DNA from: DASXUX01 sp036504595
GTDB lineage: Bacteria > Planctomycetota > SZUA-567 > H5-PLA8
NCBI GenBank assembly: GCA_036504595.1
Contig: DASXUX010000067.1
Span: 248,001 to 312,000 of the forward strand
DNA: 64,000 bases
Reading direction: 5' to 3'
The notes under the pieces are model-generated. The model had not been told where the DNA came from and did no database searches. It saw only the letters and a list, made by a program, of their open reading frames with translations. Shown here one piece after another: positions 44,420 through 52,388 of this stretch (the first letter of the stretch is position 1; the number at the start of each line of letters is the position of its first letter). Position numbers and translations under genes: made by a program.

Positions 44420-44976
44420 TGAAGAAACTAAGCATTCTCTCCCTGGCGCTGGCCGTCATTCTGACCGGCTGTTTGACGCAGCGGGACGACAAGACGACTG
44501 ATCGCGCGACGCTCCAGGCCGGGCAGCAGGTTTCGGCCGAAATGGTGGGCTGGGTGGCTGTGCCTCCCTGCAACGCTCAGGTGAAGCAGGACAAGGGCAT
44601 CAGCTACGCCGTTCTGCCGGCTCACTGCGTGATTCCGAAGACGATGGACGAATGGGTGGCGGTGAATCCGGAATTCTTCACCAAGCTCAGCGAGATCAAG
44701 GTGGAAGTTCCGGTGGCCGTCGAGGCTCAGCGCTGGGTGCTGAAGCCCGAAGGCAAGAGCGTTCCGAAGGACAAGCAGGGCTGGATCGCCGTGCCGTACT
44801 CCGAACCGATCATCGAAAAGAGCGACTACAAGAAGGACCGCCAGATGGCAGTGCTGGCCAGCAACAACATCGTCCCCAAGGAAATGAATGGGTTCGTGGC
44901 GATCGATCGCGACACACTGGCGAAGCTGGTTGCGGCGTACATGAGCACCGGTCCGGGATCGAAGGCGAGCAAGTAA
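44419..44976 (+). CDS. Lipoprotein with four GWVAV-type repeats
   Basis: 185 residues. Lipobox LTGC in MKKLSILSLALAVILTGCLTQ. The mature part contains four degenerate copies of a unit ending in an aromatic-V-A-V/I core: AEMVGWVAVPP, PKTMDEWVAVNPEFFTKL, PKDKQGWIAVPYSEP and PKEMNGFVAIDRDTLAKL. Three of the four are preceded by a VPK/IPK element. No family recognised. It is translationally coupled to the coiled-coil membrane protein and followed by a clear terminator, so these two genes are a complete operon. Probably an envelope structural lipoprotein. Confidence 0.8.
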   Translation: MKKLSILSLALAVILTGCLTQRDDKTTDRATLQAGQQVSAEMVGWVAVPPCNAQVKQDKGISYAVLPAHCVIPKTMDEWVAVNPEFFTKLSEIKVEVPVAVEAQRWVLKPEGKSVPKDKQGWIAVPYSEPIIEKSDYKKDRQMAVLASNNIVPKEMNGFVAIDRDTLAKLVAAYMSTGPGSKASK

Positions 44977-45350
44977 AACGGCAGTCCAGTAGTCGAGTAG
45001 TCTAGAGTCCAGAAAGTCAGCGGCCATGGGATGACGAGTCCCGTGGCCGTTTTCTTTGGGCAAGCCGCCGACGTCACCAGCACCACCGGACAAAAACGCA
45101 CTGGCCGCAAGCGCGGAACTCAACCTGCGGCCAGTACGGGGAGCCAGCACCCTTCAAACTGCATCTGCGCTCGTTCTTGTGATCCTGCAAAGAGAAGGCG
45201 AGCATAACGTAGGTTTGTTAGAGGAAATTCAGAAAAATTCGTCGCAAGGAAGCAGCCCTGAGGACGAACGGCACGACGGAGCAGCGGGCGGGACCGCACT
45301 ACGGGAGCACTGCCTTGTGCCGTCCGGAGCCCTGCGGTACAAAAGGACGC
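44977..45350. other. Intergenic region (374 bp): terminator plus a second perfect hairpin
   Basis: 44985-45015 has CAGTCCAGTAGTCGAGTAG words. The operon terminator is at 45021-45057. 45100-45135 is another hairpin (ACTGGCCGCA...TGCGGCCAGT, 10-bp perfect stem). From 45150 to 45340 I see nothing recognisable apart from the ribosome site AAAAGGACGC before 45351. Confidence 0.6.
45021..45057 (+). terminator. Intrinsic terminator of the coiled-coil/lipoprotein operon
   Basis: CGGCCATGGGA and TCCCGTGGCCG pair over 11 bp (one G-U) around a 7-base loop, followed by TTTTCTTT. It lies 45 bp after the lipoprotein stop. Confidence 0.85.
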
Positions 45351-46541
45351 ATGCTAGCGCAATTCATTCTTCGGGGTCTCTCGGAACTTTCGCCACGGCT
45401 GGCCATCAAAGCCGCGTGGCTCTACGGCGTGAAGGGCATGCTCGCGGTGCGCGCTTACAAGAAACGCCTCGCGCGCGGCGAACAATACCCGCCGTTCATA
45501 TTCGTGGCCTTGACGGATGCCTGCAATCTGCGCTGCCACGGCTGCTGGATCACGCGGCAGAACGGCGGCCGGCAACTTTCGCGCGAGGACCTCGAAGGCA
45601 TCATTTCCGCCGGCAAAAAGCAGCAGGCGCACTTCTTCACGCTCCTCGGCGGCGAACCGTTCCTCCACCCCGACATCTGCCGCGTCTTTGAAGGCCACCC
45701 GGAGTGCTACTTTCAGATCATCACGAACGGAATGTTCTTCAACGCGGAGAACGTCGGCCGTTTGCGCGCCGCCGGGAACGTTACGCCGCTAATCAGTCTC
45801 GATGGCCTGCAGGAACGGAACGACGAGCGCCGCGGCGAAGGCGTCTTCGCGTCCGTCATGGAAGGCATGAGCAAGCTGCAATCCGCCGGCCTGTTCTTCG
45901 GCGTGGCGACGACGATCACCGGCGCCAACGCGGACGAAGTGCTCAGTGACGAATACGTAAAACAGCTCATCGCCAAAGGCGCGATGTACCTGTGGTATTA
46001 TATCTATCGCCCCATGAGCGCCACGCCGCACCTGGAGTACTGTTTGAGCAAGGAAAAACTGCTGGCCGTCAGGCGGCGGTTGCTCGAACTGCGGCGCAAG
46101 CATCCGATTTTGATCATCGATTCATACTGGACCGCGAGCGGCGAAGCGTTTTGCCCGGCGGCACTGGGGCTGGGCTATCATGTCAACCCATCGGGCGGGA
46201 TAGAGATCTGCCCGGCGCTTTCGTTCGCGAAAGAAACCATCCGCGACAACGACGGCGAACTGTTCAAGACGATTAATGAAAGTAAATTTCTGCGCGGCTT
46301 CAGCGCCTTCGTAAAGGAGCGCACGCGCGGCTGCGTAATCCTGGAGCAGCCGCAGCAGCTTCATGAATACATACGCGCGAGCGGCGCCAAAGATTACAGC
46401 GGCCGCGACGCCTTTGCCGAACTCAACGCTCTGAAGCCACGCCACAGCCACGACCTCCCCGGCGAAGAAATCCCGGAGGACTACTGGGTCTACCGCTTCC
46501 TGAAAAGCCAGGTGTTCTTCGGCATGTCGGCGATGGGATGA
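45351..46541 (+). CDS. Radical SAM enzyme with C-terminal Cys region
   Basis: 396 residues from ATG 45351. The [4Fe-4S]-SAM motif is C58, C62, C65 (DACNLRCHGCW), followed by FFTLLGGEPFLHPDI (GGE motif), FQIITNG and PLISLDGLQERND. Further cysteines near the C-terminus (EAFCPAALGLGYHVNPSGGIEICPAL and RTRGC) could hold an auxiliary cluster in SPASM/Twitch style. The opening (LRGLSELSPRLAIKAAWLYG) resembles HpnH/DUF3463-type radical SAM proteins. The substrate is unknown; the neighbours (envelope lipoprotein, DUF2760) do not define a pathway. Family assignment is secure. Confidence 0.88.
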   Translation: MLAQFILRGLSELSPRLAIKAAWLYGVKGMLAVRAYKKRLARGEQYPPFIFVALTDACNLRCHGCWITRQNGGRQLSREDLEGIISAGKKQQAHFFTLLGGEPFLHPDICRVFEGHPECYFQIITNGMFFNAENVGRLRAAGNVTPLISLDGLQERNDERRGEGVFASVMEGMSKLQSAGLFFGVATTITGANADEVLSDEYVKQLIAKGAMYLWYYIYRPMSATPHLEYCLSKEKLLAVRRRLLELRRKHPILIIDSYWTASGEAFCPAALGLGYHVNPSGGIEICPALSFAKETIRDNDGELFKTINESKFLRGFSAFVKERTRGCVILEQPQQLHEYIRASGAKDYSGRDAFAELNALKPRHSHDLPGEEIPEDYWVYRFLKSQVFFGMSAMG

Positions 46542-46544
46542 GCT

Positions 46545-46687
46545 GTGTGGCACGGGCAGGCTGCGCCACGGCTTCTTGTGGCGCAGATTGCCCGTGAACT
46601 CGGCGCCGCTGCACGGGCAATCCGCGCGCGACACGACTTGTCCGTGATAAGCTGGCACAACCGCGGCGCGGCCTGCCCGTGCCACAC
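46545..46687. repeat. 143-bp nested cruciform (MITE-like) element, copy 1
   Basis: Perfect 17-bp terminal inverted repeats GTGTGGCACGGGCAGGC (46545-46561) and its complement (46671-46687). Inside: arm A hairpin CTGCGCCAC...GTGGCGCAG (46561-46586), a central inverted pair ATTGCCCGTG (46587-46596) / CACGGGCAAT (46612-46621), and a third GC-rich arm. A second copy with the same frame but different arms lies at 57250-57373. Confidence 0.85.
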
Positions 46688-46691
46688 ACGG

Positions 46692-47711
46692 TTATTCAAC
46701 CTCAACTTCCGCCGGCATGATAATCGCCGGATCGGCGCCGGCCGGCCGCGGGGGCAGTTCGACTTTGGGCGCCTTCCAGCCGCGGTGTCGCAGCGTGCCG
46801 AACATCGGAACTTTGTCGGTGACTTTCCCTGTGATGCGAATGGCCGAAGCATCGTAGCTGGCGCCGAGCGAAACGACTTCGCCTTCTTTTTCGGTGCGAA
46901 CAGGCTCCAGCGGCATGTAGCGGTTGAGCGCCTTGCGGCACTTGGAATGGATCTCGCGCACCGCGGCGCCGATCTGGGAATCGTCGAAGTCGTCGATCTC
47001 TTCTTTCAGAAAATCGACAAGACGTCCGTCTTGCTGAAGCAGCGCCAGCAACTGCGTTGGGCCGTGGGTGTCGGGCACAAGCTTGACGATTTCGCGGATG
47101 GTCTCGATGGGCACTTCGCGAATGGTCTCCTTCACGGTTTCCTTCGGAACTTCGCGAACGACTTCTTTGATGACTTCAACAGGAACTTCTTTGATGACTT
47201 CCCGGATCACTTCGACGGGAACTTCGCGGATGACTTCCTTCACCATCTCGGTGGGAACTTCTTTGATCACCTCGCGAATGACTTCCACCGGCACTTCGCG
47301 CACGACTTCGACTTCTTTGATGACTTCAACCGGAACTTCCTTGATCACCTCTTTGATGACCTCTACGGGCACTTCCCTGATGACTTCCTTGATCACTTCG
47401 ACGGGAACCTCTTTGATCACCTCAACCGGGACTTCCTTAATCACTTCCTTGATCACCTCTTTGATGACTTCGACGGGCACCTCTTTAATGACTTCCTTGA
47501 TGACTTCGACCGGCACCTCTTTTTCGACGATGACCTCGCGCACGATCTCCCGCGGCGGCGGAGCCTCCTTCATCGGCACGGCCACTTCGCGAATGACCTC
47601 GCGAATCTCCGGCGCTTCCTTGATGCCGTGCAGCGCGCGATACATGCGCTCCGCATCATCCCCGCTTCCCAGCGCCGCGAAGAAACATTTCACTGCGAGT
47701 CCGAGTCCCAT
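46692..47711 (-). CDS. DUF2760-domain protein with a long EVPVEVIKEV repeat rod
   Basis: 339 residues. The N-terminal about 45 residues (MGLGLAVKCFFAALGSGDDAERMYRALHG) and the C-terminal about 125 (LLALLQQDGRLVDFLKEEID, AAVREIHSKCRKALNRYMPL, GKVTDKVPMFGTLRHRGW) match DUF2760, usually encoded next to Hsp70-type chaperones. Between them, about residues 35-205 consist almost entirely of EVPVEVIKEVIK-type units of 8-12 residues: alternating Val/Ile and Glu/Lys with a Pro per unit. The repeat is imperfect at DNA level, so it is under protein-level selection or old. Possible roles are a rod or spacer. No Hsp70 gene is adjacent in the window. Confidence 0.82.
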   Translation of the reverse strand: MGLGLAVKCFFAALGSGDDAERMYRALHGIKEAPEIREVIREVAVPMKEAPPPREIVREVIVEKEVPVEVIKEVIKEVPVEVIKEVIKEVIKEVPVEVIKEVPVEVIKEVIREVPVEVIKEVIKEVPVEVIKEVEVVREVPVEVIREVIKEVPTEMVKEVIREVPVEVIREVIKEVPVEVIKEVVREVPKETVKETIREVPIETIREIVKLVPDTHGPTQLLALLQQDGRLVDFLKEEIDDFDDSQIGAAVREIHSKCRKALNRYMPLEPVRTEKEGEVVSLGASYDASAIRITGKVTDKVPMFGTLRHRGWKAPKVELPPRPAGADPAIIMPAEVEVE

Positions 47712-47749
47712 CGTTCATCCCCTTTACGAGATTGATGCGGCGTACTATT

Positions 47750-47829
47750 AACCGCAAAGGCGCAAAGACGCTAAGGCGAAGAGAGTTTAATAAGGACGTT
47801 CTTTGCGTCTTCGCGTCTTTGCGGTTCCA
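47750..47829. repeat. Palindromic AACCGCAAAGGCGCAAAG repeat pair
   Basis: ACCGCAAAGGCGCAAAGACGC faces its near-complement GCGTCTTCGCGTCTTTGCGG, with an AT-rich centre. It lies between two minus-strand genes. Confidence 0.8.
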
Positions 47830-47839
47830 CCATCATCCA

Positions 47840-49027
47840 TCAACGTTGGCTGCGTTGCCATAGCTCCACCACGTCCGCCGCAATATCCGCCGCCGCGCGC
47901 GGCTTGCCTGTGCGGCGGCAGGCCTCACGCATGTGAGCCAGCCGGTTCGGGTCGTGCAGCAACGTGTAGAGTTTGTACTGCAAAGCGGCGGGCGTGCGCG
48001 CCAGCACCGCGCAACCGGTCTCCAGCAGCATCTCGGCGTTGCGCTCTTCCTGTCCCGGAATCGGGGAAACCAGCACCATCGGCACTCCGCGCGCGAGGCA
48101 TTCGCTCGTCGTCAGGCCGCCGGGCTTGGTCACGGTCAGGTCGGCGATCGCGAGCAACTCGTGCATGTTGGTCACGAAGCCGTACACTTTCACGACGCTG
48201 CCTTCAGGAACCTTGATCGATGCTTCCAGCGACTCCTTGATCTTCTCGTTGCGCCCGCAGACGATCAGCACCGTCTTTGGCGGACCTTTCTTCAACACAG
48301 TATTGATGACATCGGCCAGCGATGAAGCCGCCGTGGCCCCGCTGACGCCGCAACCGTGAGCGTTCATCAGCAGCGTCGGGGACGGCGCGCCGTTCAGTCC
48401 CAGCATGCGGCGCAGCCGCTGGCGAGCCGGTTCGTCGCACAATTCGCCAAAGAGCGGATCGCACGGAATACCGGTCGGGCGGATCAGGCTGGCGTCGATG
48501 GCGCGTTCGGCCAGCAGGTAGGCGATCTCATCGGACGCCGTGTAGTAGCGGTCCACGTTCGGATGCAGCCAGAGCTGGTGGACGTCGTGGTCGGTGATCA
48601 CCACGGCCAGCTTCGGATTCATCGAATATTTGCAGCGGCCGGAACGCCGTTTCTTGGCCAGATCGGAGAACACCTCCGCCGGCAAAAAGTGCGTCGTCAG
48701 AATCATGTCCGGGTTGCGTTCCGCGGCGTGCTCAAGCAAACTTTGCGTGTTGAGCTTCTGCACGAACTTGCGGATGCTCACTAAGGCCGACGTTTGCGGC
48801 ACCTGGTCGGCCTTTGAATACAGCCAGCCCCAGACGCTGGGCAGCGAATCGATCAGCTTCAGGTAGCTCTCGGCGTAAGCCTTCTTGAACGCCGCCGGAA
48901 CCAGCTTCATCACATCGACGTGTTCAGCTTCGACATCCGGATGGAAGCGCTTGAAGGCCATCAGCACGGCCTCAGCCGCCCGCACGTGTCCCGCGCCGGC
49001 CGAAACAGAGTAGATCAGTACGCGCAT
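47840..49027 (-). CDS. MGDG-synthase-like glycosyltransferase (GT28 type)
   Basis: 395 residues from ATG 49027; an upstream ATG would add only residues made of the CCGTGGTC repeat. N-terminal acceptor domain: VLIYSVSAGAGHVRAAEAVL and HVDVMKLVPAAFKKAYAESYLKLI, the MGDG_synth pattern. C-terminal UDP-sugar domain: VLIVCGRNEKIKESL, VYGFVTNMHELLAIADLTVTKPGGLTTSECLARG and PGQEERNAEMLLETG. These enzymes transfer galactose or glucose from UDP-sugar to diacylglycerol, making glycolipids at the inner membrane. Acceptor and sugar cannot be told from sequence alone. Confidence 0.88.
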   Translation of the reverse strand: MRVLIYSVSAGAGHVRAAEAVLMAFKRFHPDVEAEHVDVMKLVPAAFKKAYAESYLKLIDSLPSVWGWLYSKADQVPQTSALVSIRKFVQKLNTQSLLEHAAERNPDMILTTHFLPAEVFSDLAKKRRSGRCKYSMNPKLAVVITDHDVHQLWLHPNVDRYYTASDEIAYLLAERAIDASLIRPTGIPCDPLFGELCDEPARQRLRRMLGLNGAPSPTLLMNAHGCGVSGATAASSLADVINTVLKKGPPKTVLIVCGRNEKIKESLEASIKVPEGSVVKVYGFVTNMHELLAIADLTVTKPGGLTTSECLARGVPMVLVSPIPGQEERNAEMLLETGCAVLARTPAALQYKLYTLLHDPNRLAHMREACRRTGKPRAAADIAADVVELWQRSQR

Positions 49028-49033
49028 GGTTTT

Positions 49034-49105
49034 CGTCCGTAGTCCGTGGTCAGTTGTCCGTCGTCCGTGGTCCGTGGTCCGTGGTCCGTGGTCCGTGGTC
49101 CGTTG
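49034..49105. repeat. Tandem CCGTGGTCCGTGGTC word repeat
   Basis: About eight copies of a 7-bp GTCCGTG unit directly upstream of the glycosyltransferase ATG, with a shorter inverted CTGACCACGGGC near 49158. No gene is seen. Confidence 0.75.
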
Positions 49106-49232
49106 CCGCCAAGCAATAACGCGCACGATTCGCTGGCGTCGTTCGCTCGCCAGAACAACTGACCACGGGCTACTGACAGTCCGTTACTCTAATAACCTCA
49201 AGCCCCGTCTGCAACTAGCCGATACCGCCACT

Positions 49233-50054
49233 ATGGGGGGTGCAGCAGACACAATCACAGCCCGGCCTTTGGCGGGCCCGGGTGGGACTCCGGCCAAGCC
49301 GCAAGCATCGGCAGCGAAAGCCACCGGTGCGGGCTGGCGCATTATCAAATTCTTTCTGGCACTCGCGCTCATTCCCGGTTGCGTGGGCCTGACGCTCGGC
49401 GCTTTCGACCACTTCTTCAACCTCAGTTCGCGGCTAAGCCTGTCCGTTGCCGGGCCGAACACGCTGTTCAGGTATTTCATCGGCGGCGTGGTGAGTTTCG
49501 CCATTCTGGCCGTGCTGCTGTGGCGGCCGGTCGTCGTCTACGTTTTTGGCCACGAACTGGTTCACGCGATGGCCACATGGATGTGCCTGGGAAAAGTCAG
49601 CAACCTCGCCGCGTCCACCACCGGCGGCCAGGTGACGACCAGCAAAAGCAACACCTTCATCCGCCTGGCGCCCTATTGCGTGCCGCTCTACGCGCTGCTG
49701 GCCGTCGGGACCTATCTCGCGCTCAACACCTGGTGGCGGCCGCTGGGCGGATACATTCAGTGGCTGGCGCTGGCGCTCGGCGTGTTCTACGCGTTCCACG
49801 TGGGCTTTACCCTGTGGAGCTTGCGCCGCGATCAACCCGACCTGAAGCCCGACGGCTGGCTGTTCTCGCTGGTGCTGATTTATATCGGAAATCTCGCCAT
49901 CTTCGTTCTGCTGATGGGCTTTATTTGCGACGGCCAGATCACCTCCGCTTGGCCCGCGCTGAAGGAGTCCGCCCTCCTCGGCTGGGCCCACGCGCACCAC
50001 ATCTATCAGAACCTCGGCAGCGCGGCGACGGACTTGGTGGCGAGATTCCGATAA
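49233..50054 (+). CDS. Polytopic membrane protein with HELVH zinc-peptidase-like motif
   Basis: 273 residues from ATG 49233. Five to six hydrophobic helices (FFLALALIPGCVGLTLG, YFIGGVVSFAILAVLLW, APYCVPLYALLAVGTYLAL, WLALALGVFYAFHVGFTLW, SLVLIYIGNLAIFVLLMGF). At the end of the second helix lies VFGHELVHAMATWM, an HExxH motif within a membrane helix as in site-2-protease-type M50 peptidases. The second M50 motif (NxxPxPxLDG) is absent; HVGFTLWSLRRDQPD could be a degenerate partner. It may be a divergent protease or a metal-binding relative. It precedes hisS without clear linkage. Confidence 0.7.
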   Translation: MGGAADTITARPLAGPGGTPAKPQASAAKATGAGWRIIKFFLALALIPGCVGLTLGAFDHFFNLSSRLSLSVAGPNTLFRYFIGGVVSFAILAVLLWRPVVVYVFGHELVHAMATWMCLGKVSNLAASTTGGQVTTSKSNTFIRLAPYCVPLYALLAVGTYLALNTWWRPLGGYIQWLALALGVFYAFHVGFTLWSLRRDQPDLKPDGWLFSLVLIYIGNLAIFVLLMGFICDGQITSAWPALKESALLGWAHAHHIYQNLGSAATDLVARFR

Positions 50055-50055
50055 C

Positions 50056-50106
50056 GATAGGCTTGAGGCTTGAGTCCTGAGGCTTGAGTCTGGAGTCCAG
50101 AGTCGG
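50056..50106. repeat. AGGCTTGAGGCTTGAGTCC / TCTGGAGTCC word repeat
   Basis: Single-arm run of AGGCTTGAG and TCTGGAGTC words upstream of hisS. An inverted copy of the same words lies inside the hisS coding region at 51533-51571. An extended -10-like TGCTATAGT (50144-50152) downstream may be the hisS promoter. Confidence 0.65.
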
Positions 50107-50239
50107 CGACTGAATCCGTTGCCACGCATTTGCCTTGAAATTATGCTATAGTATTGTTCGCTATCCGGTCGAATCGTTTCGCCGTGATGCCCCAAGACAG
50201 AAGAGGAGAGGACGCGGCTTACATGCCGCCGATAACGTT

Positions 50240-52084
50240 ATGCCAAATTTCGAAAAGAACTTCACCGACAAGGGCTTCAAAATCCTCCAGCGCTGCGTGC
50301 TGGAACAGGCTCCCGCCAACCCCCGCGTGCGAGCCGACGCGGTCTCCAAAGCGCTGAACGTCCCGCCGGAGCGCGTGGTGAAAGTGGTCGCGCTCCAAGC
50401 AGGCAGAGGGCCAGAAGCTGTGCGGATCGCGCTGCTGTTGCCGTCCACGGAGCGCATCGATCCCAATCTGTTGGCGGTTGTTTCCAAGGCTGTCGGAACG
50501 AATGTCGAGCTCTTCGTCCCTGACGCCATTCCTGGCATCTGGGGCGTCTCCGTTGACGAACTGACGCCGCTCATTCCGAATCTCGCCCAAACTGTTTATG
50601 TCGATTGCCGCGTGATGGACCAGGATAGCGTGGCAGTTGGATCTGGTGATCCATTCATCGAGGTGCTCGTCTCGACCGACGATCTCGAAGCGCTCCTCGG
50701 CTCGGCGGTGCAACCGCTGGACGTTGAATCGGCGAAGAGATCTATCAAAAGCGGTGGTGTCATCGAGCCGCGCGTGCTCAAAGGCTTCCGCGATTACCTG
50801 CCGGAAGAAATGCTCCCGCGGCAGGCGATGATCACGACGATCACGCAAGTCTTCGAACGCTTCGGTTTCGTGCCGCTGCAAACACCGGCGCTGGAATACT
50901 CCGAAATTCTGCTCGGCAAACTGGGCGCGGACGCTGAAAAACTGCTCTTCCGTTTCCGCGACAACGGCGGGCGCGACGTCTGCCTGCGCTACGATCTGAC
51001 CGTGCCGCTGGCGAGAGTGGCGGCGCAATACCCCGACATCCCCAAGCCGTTCAAGCGCTATCAGATCGCTCCCGTCTGGCGCGCCGAAAAGCCCGGCCGC
51101 GGCCGCTTCCGCGAGTTCTTCCAATGCGACTGCGACGTCGTCGGTTCAGCCTCGCTCCTTTACGATGCCGAATGCATCGCGCTGGACTTCGCCGTCATGC
51201 AGGCTCTGGGCGTAAAGGCCGAAGTGCGCTTCAACAACCGCAAGGTTCTGGCCGCTCTGAGCGCCTCCCTGCAAGTCACCGACGAAAAGCAGGTCGCCTC
51301 GATCTTCCGCACCATCGACAAGATTCCGTCGCAAGGCAAGGAGCGCGTCCGCGAACTGCTCAAGAGCGACGCCGCGTGCACCGACGAGCAAGTCGCGAAG
51401 ATCATGGCCTTCGTGGATATCTCCGGCACGAACGACGAAATGCTCGCCAAGCTCAGCGAATTGCTCGGCCCCAGCGCCGCCAGCGCCGTGGATGAACTGC
51501 GCCGCGTGAAAGATTACGTCTCAGAAACCACGTCCTCAAGCCTCACGTCTCAAGCCTCAAGCCTGAGTCTGGATTTCTCCATCGCCCGCGGCCTGGACTA
51601 CTACACGGCCACGGTCTACGAAACGTTCCTCACTGACCTCCCCGGTTCCGGCAGCGTCATGTCCGGCGGGCGGTACGATGGCCTGATCGGATTGTACTTG
51701 GGCAAGCCCATGCCGGCCGTCGGCATCAGCGTAGGCATCGATCGGCTGTTCAGTTATCTGGTCGAACTCGGCCGCGTGAAGAAGAGCGCCGTCACGAGCA
51801 AGGTCATGGTCGTCGCGATGGACGCCGCCTGCCTGCCCGCAGCGCTAAAGACGCTGGGGGCGTTGCGCGCCGCCGGAATCGCCGCTGAGATGGGCATCGA
51901 TAACGAAGCCAAGCCGAAGATGGATAAGCAGCTTTCGCTCGCCGGAAAGAAGGGCATTCCCTATGCCGCGATCCTCGGTGGCAACGAAGTCGCCAAAGGC
52001 ACGCTGATGCTCAAGGATCTGACCGCGCGCCAGCAGGAAGAGCTCACGCTGGACCAGGCGATCGTGCGGCTGAGGAAGGCATGA
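50240..52084 (+). CDS. hisS: Histidyl-tRNA synthetase with an N-terminal YbaK/ProX-like domain
   Basis: 614 residues from ATG 50240. The HisRS core starts near residue 178: RVLKGFRDYLPEEMLPRQ (motif 1 region), FRFRDNGGRDVCLRYDLTVPLARV, motif 2 YQIAPVWRAEKPGRGRFREFFQCDCDVVG, then the His-specific RGLDYYTATVYE, GRYDGLI and motif 3 AVGISVGIDRL; the C-terminal anticodon-binding domain is about 515-614. The first about 155 residues are extra: RADAVSKALNVPPERVVKVV, SKAVGTNVELFVP, TVYVDCRVMDQDSVAVGSGD and STDDLEALLG follow the order of the YbaK/ProX deacylase fold used for tRNA editing. HisRS normally lacks an editing domain. Residues about 432-445 (TSSSLTSQASSLSL) are a word-repeat insertion. Confidence 0.9.
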   Translation: MPNFEKNFTDKGFKILQRCVLEQAPANPRVRADAVSKALNVPPERVVKVVALQAGRGPEAVRIALLLPSTERIDPNLLAVVSKAVGTNVELFVPDAIPGIWGVSVDELTPLIPNLAQTVYVDCRVMDQDSVAVGSGDPFIEVLVSTDDLEALLGSAVQPLDVESAKRSIKSGGVIEPRVLKGFRDYLPEEMLPRQAMITTITQVFERFGFVPLQTPALEYSEILLGKLGADAEKLLFRFRDNGGRDVCLRYDLTVPLARVAAQYPDIPKPFKRYQIAPVWRAEKPGRGRFREFFQCDCDVVGSASLLYDAECIALDFAVMQALGVKAEVRFNNRKVLAALSASLQVTDEKQVASIFRTIDKIPSQGKERVRELLKSDAACTDEQVAKIMAFVDISGTNDEMLAKLSELLGPSAASAVDELRRVKDYVSETTSSSLTSQASSLSLDFSIARGLDYYTATVYETFLTDLPGSGSVMSGGRYDGLIGLYLGKPMPAVGISVGIDRLFSYLVELGRVKKSAVTSKVMVVAMDAACLPAALKTLGALRAAGIAAEMGIDNEAKPKMDKQLSLAGKKGIPYAAILGGNEVAKGTLMLKDLTARQQEELTLDQAIVRLRKA

Positions 52085-52388
52085 GCGTGGCTCTTGGCTC
52101 TTGGAAGCGACGGCCCGAATCCGCTTGCGCAGCCAAGAGCTAAGAGCACGCTTTGCGCTAACAGGATCGTTCAACACAAGAGCAGCCTAAGCCCACTTCC
52201 CGTCCTTTCACACAAACGCAAGCCCTGTATAATGCTTGCCTCATGATTGCGGATGGCGATAACGATGTTCAACAGTCATCGGGGACAGAAGCGCCCACAG
52301 AGTTCTGATTCTCTTCCCTCTCTGTGACCTCTGTGTTCTCCGTGTCTCTGTGTTGAAGTAGTGGCCGTTTCTTTCGAAGGAGGAAAAG
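52085..52388. other. Intergenic region (304 bp) with word repeats
   Basis: 52088-52148 holds GGCTCTTGGCTCTTGG facing CCAAGAGCTAAGAG. A possible -10 TATAAT lies at 52228-52233 with a poor -35. 52305-52361 is a CTGTGACCTCTGTGTTCTCC single-arm run of the CAGAG family. GAAGGAGGAAAAG before 52389 is the galM ribosome site. No gene is seen. Confidence 0.6.

Noticed and set aside
45100..45135. Second hairpin after the lipoprotein operon as another terminator
   Set aside because: The stem is perfect but has no T-tract and follows a clear terminator; left as an unexplained hairpin.
46545..47735. Open frame antisense to the DUF2760 gene, rich in DDFD/HFDGNF repeats
   Set aside because: It is the complement of the EVPVEVIKEV repeat and begins inside the cruciform element; the DUF2760 ends support the minus strand.
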